A stretch of 64,000 nucleotides of DNA from Amaurobius ferox (GCA_951213105.1 OX578147.1:126251822-126315821); one strand, 5' to 3'. Counted from the stretch's first letter, positions 12,521 to 22,555 are shown. Program-made: numbers and translations. The notes: a model not told the origin generated them from the letters alone.

Positions 12521-12697
12521 AAACCATCTATCTGTCATTATCTATTGTATATAATAAAGTACACGTTATTAACCTGTGTAAAGATGGCACTGTCTCCGGA
12601 TTAGTCCGTGATTACGGTTGGGAGACAGTGCCATCTTTACACAGGTTAATAACGTGTACTTTATTATATACAATAGATAATGAGAGATAGATGGTTT
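12521..12697. repeat. near-perfect 77-bp inverted repeat with 23-nt loop
   Basis: Arms 12521-12597 and 12621-12697 are reverse complements with a single mismatch seen over 77 positions. The loop (12598-12620) contains GGATTAGTCCGTGATTA. That closely resembles the right terminus plus target duplication of the Merlin element at 20434-20450 (GGATTAGCCCATGATTA). The sequence just left of the hairpin (AAGTTCTAAAGTTTAATATA) resembles the right flank of the same element. The arms have no ORF. Confidence 0.9.
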
Positions 12698-12885
12698 GAG
12701 TTGGTTTCGTCATGTTGGATGGTGCATTTGGGTTATGGTAAAGTATCTACTTTGGTAATTAAAATCTATAAGTTTGGATTCTTGATGCCTTTGTTTTATG
12801 GGGATTAACTCTTAGTACAGTTTTAGATTGCGAGTCTTCTGGGTACTCCACACTTTCATGATCTGGAACCTCCTTTTTTTAATCA

Positions 12886-13341
12886 GAAAGTCATATAAAA
12901 TAAAAAATATATATTTCCTCTTGAGAGACATGTTCACTTTTCAGTAATACCATGCGATATATTGGATGACATCATTCTCGTGGATTTAGCTCGTTCCATT
13001 CATGAAAAAAGATACTTTGAGTAATACTTTTGTATTTGAACGCCAATATTCATTTATCTGCTGTAAGAATAACTTATTTCTTTGTCCATTATGCTTGGCG
13101 AGATTTTGGCGGAATGTCGCCAACTTCGCGACTTTTTGAAATGTTGACAAATTAACGAAAATCTCGCGAAATGGATAAAAATGACGCTAAATCAATGAAA
13201 TGACGACTAATTGTCGAAAATTCAATATCTTGGAAAGAATATTAGTATCTACTATAAGAAAAACTTATTTATTTTACTGTAAAAGTGGTAAATTCATTAC
13301 GTTATATAAGGAAAGTCATGTGTTGCCCACATCAGATTTTT
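12886..13341. repeat. long direct repeat, copy 1 (partner 15830-16283)
   Basis: About 455 bp recurs about 2.94 kb downstream in the same orientation at roughly 90% identity. Shared blocks include AAAAAGATACTTTGAGTAAT, CTTTTGTATTTGAACGCCAA and AGGAAAGTCATGTGTTGCC. Each copy includes one CGCCAA-family unit. It looks like a segmental duplication of a composite repeat. The ends lack TG/CA termini, so LTRs are unlikely. Confidence 0.8.
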
Positions 13342-14425
13342 ATACTTGTAAAACTTGTTATACTTGGGTTAGGTTGCTCATTACTAAAACGTGTGGTAAT
13401 GTAATCCAACGATCCTTGGTCATTTTGACCTGGATTTTAAAGTCTGCATACTACACTTACATTTCCGTAACTGGTTTTTCGGTAAACTACTCAAAGGGTT
13501 TAAGCACTGCTTTGGTTTGGTACATATATATATTCTTTAACACCAGTCAAAAAATCGCAACGTTATTCTTACAATTTACTGACATATTTCAGATTTTAAC
13601 GTAAGCACAATGTGCAGTATTTTATAAGATGCTCAACATTTACTACAATGTATCGGTTTTCTTAGTTATTTGACTTGCTCGTGCATACATTTTGCATTCA
13701 ATATTAATAATATAAACACCTTGATTTATCTGTCTGTTTATCTATCTATCTCTGGTTAACGCTGCTACAAAATATTGTCAAACGTGTTTCAATCACGCAT
13801 AAACATTAAAAGATAAAAATAACTTATTTCTTTTAAAACAGACGCCAGTGGCGTCAGGGTTATATTCTTTGGCTAAATTTTAGAGGCGAATTTGGTGGAA
13901 TACCGCCAGCTTGGCGAGTTTTTAAATGTTGATAAATTGACGAAAATGTCGCCAAATTGATTAAAATGTCGTCAAATTGATAAAAATGTCGCCAAAATAA
14001 TCAAAATGACGGCAGATTGATGAAAATTCAATATCTCGGAAATACTATAAGAATCTCCAAGAATAATCTATTTCTCCCTCTGTAACGCTTGACAAAACTC
14101 TGGCGACGAATTTTGGCGGCATATCGTCAATTTAGCGAGATTTTTAAATGTTGCCAGTTTGACGAAAATCTCGTCAAATTGAAAAAATAGCAATAAATCA
14201 ATGGAAATAACGACAATTTATAAAAATTCAATATCTTGGAAAAAACATAATAAACGACCATAAGAATAACTATTTCTCCGTCCGTACGTTATACTTGGCG
14301 AAAAATTTGGCGTGATGTTGCAAACTTGGCGACTTTTCTAAATATTGCCAGATTGACGTAAATGTCGTCAAATTGATAAAAATATCCCCCAAATTGATAA
14401 AAATGACGCCAAATTAATGGTTTGC
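13060..14425. repeat. CGCCAA-rich repeat family, four units in direct orientation
   Basis: Units at about 13086-13265, 13862-14062, 14095-14260 and 14298-14425 share an ordered phrase: CTTGGCGA, GATTTTGGCGG, GTCGCCAACTTGGCGA, TTGCCAAATT, ATCTCGCCAAATT, ATTCAATATCTTGG. The dense alternation of GGCGA and CGCCAA makes each unit partly self-complementary. There are more copies at 15176-15345 and 16035-16200, and inverted copies at 44-45 and 54.5-55.1 kb. No coding frame is conserved. Confidence 0.75.
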
Positions 14426-14429
14426 AAAT

Positions 14430-15140
14430 TTTAAATTCCGTCATATGACATGTATACTTTCCAATAAATAATAATAGATTATTATTCAATTGATTTATAT
14501 TACAATAACTTGATATGGGCGCATTAAGTTTGATTTAGTGTAACGCAAATAAATAACTCTAAAATGGAACATGCACTTTTTCAAACATTTTATATTTCGA
14601 TCCATTTGCTAATATTAGGGGCACATTTTAGGTGAAATGGCGTTAGATCTTGAATACACTGTATGGAATTTGCTTATTAAATTTTTTAAAATCCGTAATT
14701 TCATCCTGTTTTATATCAAAAACTAAGATTCTACAATATGAAAAAGAAACTCAAATATGGAATTGAATTTGATATATCCTGTTTATAGGAGGTTAGACTC
14801 GCGTATGAGCATTTTCAGAAATTTCTTTATTGGCTCGATTCAAATCAAATTTACAATACATGCCTTTAAAAAAAAAAAAGGGCCAAACATGGGAGCTAGT
14901 TAGGATAGTACAAAAACAACTTCCTGCATTTAGTGTACATAGACTTCTGAAATAATCTGTACTGTAGGATAAATAATTCCAACTGCCCTGTTGTATAAAA
15001 ATATTAAAAATGTGTTTTTGTTAAATAATGATTTGAACAAAAAAGCATTCCTTTACCGATGCAGCGGGACTGCTTGGATTGGACTGCCTATATTTATTAT
15101 TTTCGTGCAGAACTGTTTTTATGTAGATGAAGGCTATAAT
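14430..15140. other. no gene seen
   Basis: AT-rich sequence between repeat clusters. It has an A-run near 14868-14879 and no supported ORF or exon. Confidence 0.5.
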
Positions 15141-16283
15141 TTATCTGCTGTAAGAACAACTTATTTCTTCGTCCATAACGCTTGGCGAGATTTTGGCGAC
15201 GAATTTAGCGGAATGTCACCAACTTGGCGACTTTTTGAAATGTTGCCAAATTAACGAAAATCTCGCCAAATTTATAAAATGACGCTAAATCAATGTAAAT
15301 TACGACTAATTGTCGAAAATTCAATATCTTGGAAAGAATATTAGTATCTACTATAAGAAAAACCTATTACTTTTCTTATATACATAATGTATAAGGAAAG
15401 TATTGTGACGGGGTCGAAAATTCGAATTCGAGTTTTCGACGGGAGAGCACGTTTCAAGCATCCCTGATCACGAATCAAACATTTTTGAAGTGATGTCTGT
15501 GTGTGTGAAAGTATGTGCGTGTGTGTCAGTGAGTCTGTGGAGACGATAACTGACGAACGAATGGACCGATTCGAACGAAATTTGGTACAAAAATCACAAT
15601 CCGTAAACACTGGAGGCCTACTGTTTTTATACGCAATCGAATGTTCAGACCCCCCTAAATTTTCGAATGAAATTTTGAAAAAATCGTCCAAAAATCAAAA
15701 CCGCTAATAAAGTTACGCAAATAGACATTTCTTATGTAATTTTTCATTAGAAAACGATTGACATAAATTCTAGAACGCTAACATGAACCGTTCTCAAGAT
15801 ATTGTACATTTTTCAAAAAAATTATCAAAAAGTCATATAAAATAAAAAAAAAATATTTCCTATTGAGAAACATGTTCACTTTTCATATGTAATACATTGC
15901 GATAAATTGGGTGACATCATTCTCGTGGATCTTGCTCGTTCCATTCATGAAAAAAGATACTTTGAGTAATACTTTTGTATTTGAACGCCAATAGTCATTT
16001 ATCTGCTGTAAGAATAACTTATTTCTCGGTCCATAACGCTTGGCGAGATTTTGGCGGAATGTCGCCAATTTGGCGACTTTTTGAAATGTTGCCAAATTAA
16101 CGAAAATCTCGTCAAATGAATAAAAATGACGCTAAATCAATGAAAATGACAACTAATTGTCGAAAATTCAATATCTTGGAAAGAATATTAGTATCTACAA
16201 TAAGAAAAACCTATTTTTTTACTGTAAAAGTAGTAAATTCATTACATTATATAAGGAAAGTCATGTGTTGCCTACATCAGATT
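15140..16283. repeat. CGCCAA family units and second copy of the 455-bp direct repeat
   Basis: Two more CGCCAA units lie here (about 15176-15345 and 16035-16200). The second is inside direct-repeat copy 2 (15830-16283). Between them, 15380-15830 is a different repeat carrying GTATAAGGAAAGTATTG and GGACCGATTCGAACGAAATT. A related TATAGGGAAAGTATTGG phrase occurs inverted near 42010-42030. Short ORFs on both strands here are repeat by-products. Confidence 0.7.
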
Positions 16284-16289
16284 TTTTAC

Positions 16290-16985
16290 CATATTTTAAT
16301 TAGGAAATATTTTTATTTATTTTCCAATAACATTTAAAATTCTTCTATTTAATAATAAAATATTTAAAATTAAAATAGTTTAAAAGTATAAAAGCATTAA
16401 AATTTTACCCGATTTTAATTTTTTAAGGAAATTTTCTTGAAACTATCACGTCGCAAAACCCCAAGGGTTCCGCAGAACACATCTTCAAAAACACTGCATT
16501 ATCCTATGTGTGTCGGAAAAGCAAAATTGCTCTCACAAACTGAAAAATGTCAAGCAAATTTCCTTAAAATGTTACAAATTTTGCATTTTTAAAATGCCAA
16601 ATATTTCCTCCTTTCAAATAATCTTCCAATTTCGTTATGTATTCTTGTACTATATAAGAATTGAATAATATTCAGATTCCACACATATATTTACTGCGAA
16701 ATTAGAATCGTTTTATTCAAAATAATAAATTATATGTATGTGTGTCGAACATTTCTTTAACTAATTTCAAACAATCCGTATGCAGTACACAAAGTTCTTA
16801 AATACATGTATTTTAATAGTATTACTTGAAAACAACATTAGTCAGATTGTAATTTGATTTATAAATAATCAAACCAGTATTCGAAATGCTACTGTATACT
16901 TTGATAAGACAAATGTATCTAACATCATTCTCTTGCCACCGTCGCGAAAGGGTTAAATAATTCATTTTTCCCCTCCAATTGCAGG
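16290..16985. other. no gene seen
   Basis: AT-rich sequence without recognisable coding or structural features up to the edge of a minus-strand LINE fragment. Confidence 0.5.
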
Positions 16986-16989
16986 TGTA

Positions 16990-17380
16990 GCCAGAATAAA
17001 CCAGAACTGGCGATAAAACGACGTTTGGCGTGTGGCACGATAGATTACTTCTGAAAGTCCTGAATCGGGATACCTTCTGGCTTATCGCGGTATGGCGGGG
17101 GGAGGGAAAGGTGACAGCAGCACATTTACTAACATTAACTTTAATTTTCCATTTAGTTAGCCATTGCGTCAGGATGTGAAGATAATTTTGATGGGTTTTG
17201 TTCAAGACTTGTTTTTGTTTATGTTGTGCAATTAAGGTCGTGTCGTCGGCGTACAAGCCTAAGGTGACACCAGGGAAATGTAGATCTTTAATGTAAAGGT
17301 TGAACAACTTGGGTCCAACAAGAGAACCTTGCGGGTACTCTGGAGATGCAGGTACCCCGGCATCGTCTTGGCATAGTCTT
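16990..17380 (-). pseudogene. Jockey-like LINE reverse-transcriptase fragment
   Basis: Read leftward, this encodes the RT palm: DAGVPAS, PQGSLVGPKLFNLYIKDL, then GVTLGLYADDTTLIAQH and QWLTKWKIKVNVSKC. YADD is the catalytic metal-binding motif; the PQGS-LVGP motif and LTKWKIKVN are typical of Jockey-clade non-LTR retrotransposons. After about 17080 the frame degenerates. Endonuclease, ORF1 and the 3' end are missing. It abuts a LINE fragment on the opposite strand, so the two do not form one element. Confidence 0.85.
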
Positions 17381-17534
17381 ATTTCCTACCTTATCTGCAA
17401 CATTTTTGCAATTTACATTGCCCACTTATCTCCAACAGGTAAAGGTAAAGTGTGTTTCAATCTTTTTGGTACACCCTGTGTGTAAAAGAGAAATGCTTCA
17501 AGTTGTCTTCAACATTTGGAAAAATTTCTGGGAA

Positions 17535-18752
17535 CAATTGGGGGGTTAACAAAAATCTCTTCAAGATTTGGTACTTAACCGTAATAGAGAAAATAATTGT
17601 CTACGGTTCGGGTGTTTGGGGGGGTCATCTTACACGGGACCAAATTTCTAAACTCACCTCTTTACAAAGGACTTTTCTACTGAAAATCTCTACAGGCTTC
17701 CGGACAACTTCAAGTATTTCACTATTTTCAATCACCGGCATCCCACCTATACACTTAGTCATTAAAACCCTTTTTATAAAATACAACTTTTGGAAACATA
17801 AATTAAATTTCTTTCCTGACCCCTCCATTCCCCCCCCCTGACCATTTTGACTCCTTTTGTTCCCTCTCTGGTACACCACCCCACCTCAGAATTATAAACT
17901 TTCCTCCCTCTAACCCTACTTCGTTTTCTCAATACAGTATTTTTACAGATAGCTCAAAACTTGATGATGATGTAGGATTTGCGATTTGTATTTTTAAAAA
18001 TGATCGAATCACTCTCTTTCAAACTCCAACCTGGAAACACAGTTTTTCAGGCTGAACTTGAGACCATAAACCAGGCAATCCTTTGGGCAGGCAAAAACAA
18101 TGTTAAAGTTAATATATATTCAGACAGCCAATCTTCTATATCAGCATTTAAATCTATTAAAAATAAAACAACTTTTTTATCCAAAATTAAAGGCAATGCC
18201 CATCCACTTAAATCTCTCATAAACTTGACCTGGGTTAAAGGACATTCTAACATCCATGGCAACGAAGTCGCAGACGAATTTGCCAAAATTGCTACAACAT
18301 CCGGTACCCCACATTTTATCCCTTTTCCTTACTCCTTTTTAATTAATAATTGTAAATCCTTTTTACTCTCGAATTGGCAATCCCTCCTTAATGATTATAC
18401 CTCCCCCCGTACTCATGACCCTGCCAGAATCTTAAGCTACTTATCTAAAGTAAATCCTAACTTTCAAATTCATAATAAATTTTTAATATACTTTTTAACT
18501 GGTCATGGTCCATTTTTAGATGATCTACACTTTTTTAAACATAAACGCTCTTCAAATTGTCCCTGTAACGCTTACGGTGACGTTGACCATTACGTCTTTA
18601 CCTGTCCCCTTACTTCTAAATTTCACTTGGTCCGTCCCCCTGATAACCTTCGTGCGACTTGGTTCTCTGGTGTTAGAACCAATAAAATTTTACTAAACAA
18701 ATTGAAAAACTGTGTTTTACTGGCGAGAGAGATCTCCAACCAGGTTCCTTAA
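17535..18752 (+). pseudogene. LINE ORF2 C-terminal part with RNase H domain
   Basis: Positions 17535-17840 match the region between RT and RNase H of RNase-H-bearing LINEs: WYLTVIEKIIVYGSGVWGG, SLQRTFLLKISTGFRTTSS, ITGIPPIHLVI. Positions 17935-18300 encode an RNase H1-type domain with IFTDSSKLDD (first catalytic Asp), QAELETINQAILWA (Glu), IYSDSQSSISAF (Asp) and WVKGHSNIHGNEVADEFAK (His/Asp). A C-terminal CCHC-like block follows (CPCN, DHYVFTC). There is a frameshift near 18000-18020, so it is broken. RNase H would remove template RNA during target-primed reverse transcription. The copy is 5' truncated at about 17450-17535. Confidence 0.9.
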
Positions 18753-18964
18753 CAAGCTTGAAATGCCAAATGCTTTTAACTTTTCACTCGGTCACTGAAG
18801 TCCTTACTGTGTCACTGTTCCAGGTGCTCACATCTATATATATATTTGTCCTTCACATTTATGTCGATTTTACTTATTTGTCTATACTGGACATATACAT
18901 ATATAATTGTACATATATGTATTTGTACATTCTACCACATATACGTTATTTGTACAATTAAAGT

Positions 18965-19105
18965 TTAAAATAGTCAAATATCTTGACTATACTTTGATTC
19001 TTGGATATATAAATATCCTGACTATAATTATAAATACCCTGATAAATATCCTGATTATACTTGGTAAATAATGTATGTTAAATATCCTGACTATACTTTG
19101 ATACA
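18965..19105. repeat. tandem repeat AAATATCCTGACTATAC
   Basis: At least five diverged copies of AAATATCCTGACTATACTTT are spaced 20-50 bp apart just downstream of the LINE fragment. They could be part of its 3' UTR or an independent minisatellite. A run of 14 or more A at about 19267-19280 may be the LINE tail. Confidence 0.7.
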
Positions 19106-19308
19106 TCCATATATTCATTGATGTCATTTTATGTTTATTTGTCATTTTGCTCTGTGTTATTTTTGTATTTGATTTTCCTTGTATTGTCCCTTTTCCTGCA
19201 GTTGCTCGGATTTTCGGAGAATTTGAAATATTCAAAAATTTTTACCCTCTTTTTGACAACTTAAATTAAAAAAAAAAAAAACTTTCTATCTAATTTCTTT
19301 ACCCCTGG

Positions 19309-19558
19309 CCTCCTGGAGGGTACGGTCCCTATGGATGCCTCCCCACTGGGTTCCAGTCTAAATTGAGTGGCACTTCCCAGCCGTCCAAACAGTTACCTTA
19401 CACCTTTATGGACTTGAGCAACCATTTGGACGGCCCTTACACCTTTATGGTACCGGCCGTCCAAATGGTTGCTCAAGTCCTTGTTGACGAGCCGGACGGT
19501 CTGGGTCTTCAACACCTTTATGGTAGGTCGGACGGTCTGGGTCTCAACAACAACACCC
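19309..19558 (+). mobile_element. rearranged SINE copy (3' body)
   Basis: The SINE body is recognised by GGGTTCCAGTCTAAATTGAG, CCGTCCAAACAGTTACCTTA, CACCTTTATGG, GGTCGGACGGTCTGGGTCTC and an AACAACAAC tail. The same body occurs with a tRNA-like head at 60170-60455. Here it lacks the head and has an internal segment that repeats the 3' motif three times around a perfect inverted repeat at 19410-19480. Confidence 0.8.
19410..19480. repeat. perfect 26-bp inverted repeat inside a SINE
   Basis: Arms 19410-19435 and 19455-19480 are exact reverse complements, starting GGACTTGAGCAACC on the left, with a 19-nt loop. It separates partial copies of the SINE 3' motif, which suggests a template-switch or inverted duplication event. 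Confidence 0.9.
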
Positions 19559-19933
19559 TGTGTGTGTGTGTGTGTATATATATATATTCCAATTTTTCCT
19601 CTTTTAATTCTTGTAGTCTGTGCTTTAGCATTTATAGTAACTTACTATTGCCAAATCTGAAACAAACATGTGTTTGGGTTAATTAGAGTTAGATGCTCAG
19701 ACCTGATGAAGAATCTAGTCTAGTTAACCTCCAAAATTAAGTCAATACTCTTCATTTCTGTTTTCGGTGTTGTAGCCATGGTTTAACTGCTTTGGTGATT
19801 CCTTGGAAATGGTTATATCGTTATATATATTGCTTAGTGTAACATTTCAAGTCAATATTTGGATCAACAAAAAAAGCATTTATGCTATGAAGTACCCAGT
19901 GCTTTCAAGACACACAGCTTTAGTGCATGATTA

Positions 19934-20442
19934 GGTAAATCCGGAGATCAGGTCACCGCAGGGATTCGATCTAAAGATCGAAAATTGTGGAACGGATGTA
20001 TCGGTGGTCCATACAAGGGCAGGGGTTCGACCTAAAGGTCGTTCTACACCGGAACGGGGCCCCCAGTGATCTCCGGTTTATTAGGAACGGTCGCCTGCGG
20101 CGCCCAGACACAGAATATGCTACAATTTTATCTGTGCATATCGCACGTAGCAAAATCACTTTCTCCAAAATAAATCATATAACGAAAGAACAAGCAAACA
20201 CGCACAACAATGGCCAAAAATATTGATAGAAATGTTCTTTTACATCAAAAAACTGTAGCAAACACAAAAACGTATTCTTATTGGATGTTACACAATTTCC
20301 GCCAAAAACATCCGATACAAGAGGTTACCAGATTGCAACATAAAGCGCTCACAAAGTGCGTGGCGTCTTCTCCGATTTAACCTCACAAAGTGCGTGGTGT
20401 CTTCTCCGATTTAACCAAGGTGACCTAATCTCCGGATTAGCC
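19934..20442. mobile_element. short Merlin-family DNA transposon with perfect 8-bp target duplication
   Basis: The terminal inverted repeats are GGTAAATCCGGAGATCAGG (left) and, inverted, GGCTAATCCGGAGATTAGG (right). They are flanked exactly by CATGATTA at 19926-19933 and 20443-20450. A longer relative with matching ends at 32992-34461 encodes a Merlin-type transposase start, and Merlin elements make 8-9 bp duplications. This 509-bp copy lacks the transposase but keeps a small ORF (20210-20380). A 35-bp tandem duplication with GCGTCTTCTCCGATTTAACC lies near the right end. Confidence 0.85.
20210..20380 (+). CDS. small conserved ORF of the Merlin family, unknown function
   Basis: A 56-codon ORF beginning MAKNIDRNVLLHQKTV, then YSYWMLHNF and HPIQEVTRLQHKAL. 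The Merlin copy at 33 kb has a homologous ORF (32948-33226, minus). Differences are largely conservative (Asn/Ser, Asp/Glu, Phe/Tyr, Gln/Arg, Glu/Asp) and there is one in-frame length difference of eight codons. That pattern is what selection on protein would give, although two copies are few. I do not recognise the family. It is basic and rich in His/Gln, with no signal peptide or membrane segment. It could be an accessory protein, or a chance ORF kept by recent common origin. Confidence 0.5.
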   Translation: MAKNIDRNVLLHQKTVANTKTYSYWMLHNFRQKHPIQEVTRLQHKALTKCVASSPI

Positions 20443-20569
20443 CATGATTATTTTAAGAAGTTCTAAAGTTGAATATTTAATTTATTTAATAAAATCTAAA
20501 AATTTAATGTGATACAACAACAAGTTCAAATGAAGAATTACAACATTAACTTTTATGAAAACATAACAT

Positions 20570-20690
20570 TAACTTTTATTTAGGGTCTTCAGGTCTGAAT
20601 ATAGGTGTAAAAATATGAACAACTAATATAATACTATTCATATGAACAACAAATTTGAACAACTAATATAATACTATTCATATGAAGAAC
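20570..20690. repeat. tandem repeat GAACAACTAATATAATACTA, with possible poly(A) signal for the small minus-strand ORF
   Basis: The phrase GAACAACTAATATAATACTA followed by TTCATATGAA occurs twice at about 20617-20690. On the minus strand, about 110 bp past the stop of the neighbouring ORF, AATAAA appears (near 20574-20581). Confidence 0.55.
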
Positions 20691-20905
20691 TAATCACGTA
20701 TAGCTCTGTACAATCCAGCATTTTGCTGGACAAGATGTTGTTCTACAAGTTCTACCAAGGCATCCAGTATAGAGGCATCGGTTGGGTTAGAACGGTAAGT
20801 ATGCTGAATGGCCCGTCTAATCTGGCCAACAGTTAACCCTGCCTCTTCTTCTGACAGCAAAAGTACTTGATGTACGCGGTTCCTTAAAACTGACGGGTTC
20901 TCCAT
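20690..20905 (-). CDS. hypothetical 71-residue winged-helix-like protein or terminal exon
   Basis: From ATG at 20905 to TAG at 20690. The sequence looks like real protein: MENPSVLRNRVHQVLLLSEE, LTVGQIRRAIQH, ILDALVELVEQHLV, QQNAGLYRAIRD. The order of a helix, LTVGQIRRAI, a second amphipathic helix, then a short hydrophobic turn with NAGLYRAI resembles a small winged-helix fold. That is an inference from pattern only. Upstream on the minus strand a long pyrimidine run ends in ATATATAG just before CTATGG, so this may be a terminal exon behind a 3' splice site. The pyrimidine run is also a TTTC microsatellite, which weakens this. AATAAA lies downstream. I cannot name the family. Confidence 0.5.
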   Translation of the reverse strand: MENPSVLRNRVHQVLLLSEEEAGLTVGQIRRAIQHTYRSNPTDASILDALVELVEQHLVQQNAGLYRAIRD

Positions 20906-21303
20906 AGCTATATATGTAAGAAAGAAAGAAAGAAAGAAAGAAAAAAAAAAAAGAGAGAGAGAGAAATAAATACACTTAATTAACATAAATAAATACTCTT
21001 ATCACTCATAATATAACATAAATAAATATTAATCACTCAATTTATTGATAAAAGGAGTTACTAACATTATACAGGAGCTGAATCTATATCAGTCTCCGCA
21101 CTGGACTCGGGAAATTTCCAAAACGTAATAAATGTGACCAAAGTAAATTTATCATTTAACATAAATACAATAGGTATGGTCTCAACAATGGAGCAACCGT
21201 ACTCAAAGCTTTCTTTCGAATTTAGAAATTCAAAAGTAAATTTATATTTTATTCCATATAAAATAGATGTTAAATTAAGTCAGGAAGTCAAATTAAAGAT
21301 CTT

Positions 21304-21397
21304 GACACGATATGAAAAGGCATAAAGACACGATATGAAAAGGCATAAAGAAGAGAATGTAAGAACATTCTCTTCTTTATGCCTTTTCATATCGTGT
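21304..21397. repeat. perfect 33-bp hairpin with 4-nt loop plus an adjacent direct copy of its arm
   Basis: 21328-21360 and 21365-21397 are exact reverse complements around loop AAGA. The first 23 nt of the arm (GACACGATATGAAAAGGCAT and onward) is also present directly upstream at 21304-21326. So one word occurs twice direct and once inverted within 94 bp. It is transcribable as a short-loop hairpin. Confidence 0.95.
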
Positions 21398-21941
21398 TGT
21401 GTTTCCAATATAATATTATAGTATTCGAAATATATATAGTCCAATTCGAAATTTACAGTATAGTATTCTTAAACAAAAAAGCAAAACTTACTAAATGTAA
21501 GACAAACTTCAAATTATTTATACTTCATAAAACAGGTTAACCTAATACTTCCCAATTATTGAACTTCGTATAAACAAGTTATAATTTCGATTTCTTTCAA
21601 ATACAGTGGTTGCCACAAATTTTTCATTATTTTTAAATTAAAATATGCGATAGATGATTTAAAATTTTTATTACTTTTTTTATTCGTGAAGTTAGACGGG
21701 ATGAATGTCTTTAAATTAGTTTTACAATATATTCTAAAAATAAATGCAATAATGATACCGATAAATGAATAAATAAAAATTAGTCACATTCTAAAAAGAA
21801 TAGAGCTTTTTGACCTGACGTCACATCGCCAAGCTACCACCTAGCAACCGTTGCTGGTAGTCATATATTGCATGCTTTGCGTTTGAGTCAATTGTAGATA
21901 TACTGGCGTGTATAGTGTTACAAAATTTTATATTTGTCATT

Positions 21942-22095
21942 ATGCCTACAGCTTGTGGTGTTTTCAAATGCGGAAATCGTTCTGATCGAGACAGCAAATC
22001 TTTTTTTAGACTCCCTGCTGTATAAATTTGAGGAAATGAGTCAAAAAGACGTCTTAGTGAAGAGCGCCGGGATACGTTTTGGTGTGAATTTTTTT
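21942..22095 (+). pseudogene. THAP zinc-finger start, broken by two stops
   Basis: From ATG at 21942 the frame reads MPTACGVFKCGNRSDRD and then SFFRLPAV. That is the N-terminal half of a THAP domain: the first Cys pair of the C2CH zinc site, the NRSDRD loop, and the FFRLP strand. TAA (22023) and TGA (22029) follow, but the same frame goes on with GNESKRRLSEERRDTFWCE, which matches the next THAP segment. So two nonsense codons interrupt an otherwise aligned domain. The second CxxH pair and any transposase domain are gone. THAP domains bind transposon ends in P-like and ISL2EU-like transposases. Confidence 0.75.
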
Positions 22096-22329
22096 TTAAA
22101 AAGTCGTTTTATTAAAATTAAATCCAGCCGATATCATATATAATCATAATTTCTTTAAGATAAAGTAATTGAATTTGATAATGGCGATTTATGCGGTAAT
22201 TAATTGTATCATTTTTTTCATTCCCTCGAATAATTGAAAATAAAGGGAATAAAATCAAGGACATGTCAAGCAAAGAATCAACAGAGAAGATTGGAATACT
22301 GAAAATTTGAAGCACAGGAAAGTTTGCAG

Positions 22330-22555
22330 TGACCCCCCCCCCCCACACACACTTTTCAAGACTTTTTAATGTTATGCGTATTTTTCATTTAAAATAACCC
22401 TGGCATAAGCAAATGTTAAACAGTTGCCCCCCCCCCCCCACACACACACACACTTTTCAAGACTTTTTAATGTTATGCGTATTTTTCATTTAAAATAACC
22501 CTGGCATAAGCAAATGTTAAACAGTTGCCCCCCCCCCCACACACACACACACTTT
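22330..22555. repeat. tandem duplication with C-runs and CA-runs, period about 105 bp
   Basis: The segment ACTTTTCAAGACTTTTTAAT through GCAAATGTTAAACAGTTGCC is present twice, each bounded by a poly-C run followed by an ACACAC run (around 22335, 22430 and 22530). It lies inside the THAP-type element. Confidence 0.9.

Noticed and set aside
13200..13604. 134-codon plus ORF
   Set aside because: Its first part is CGCCAA repeat shared with 15.2 and 16.1 kb, where it is not open; no protein-like pattern.
13060..16200. CRISPR-like array
   Set aside because: Units are of unequal spacing, diverged along their length, and lie in a eukaryotic genome.
21050..21130. Possible upstream exon of the small 20.7-kb ORF (minus, FWKFPESSAETDIDSAPV)
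   Set aside because: The reading frame does not join to the downstream ATG frame through the available donor; only a short peptide supports it.
22118..22348. 76-codon minus ORF inside the THAP-type element
   Set aside because: Low complexity and crosses a C-run; no family pattern.
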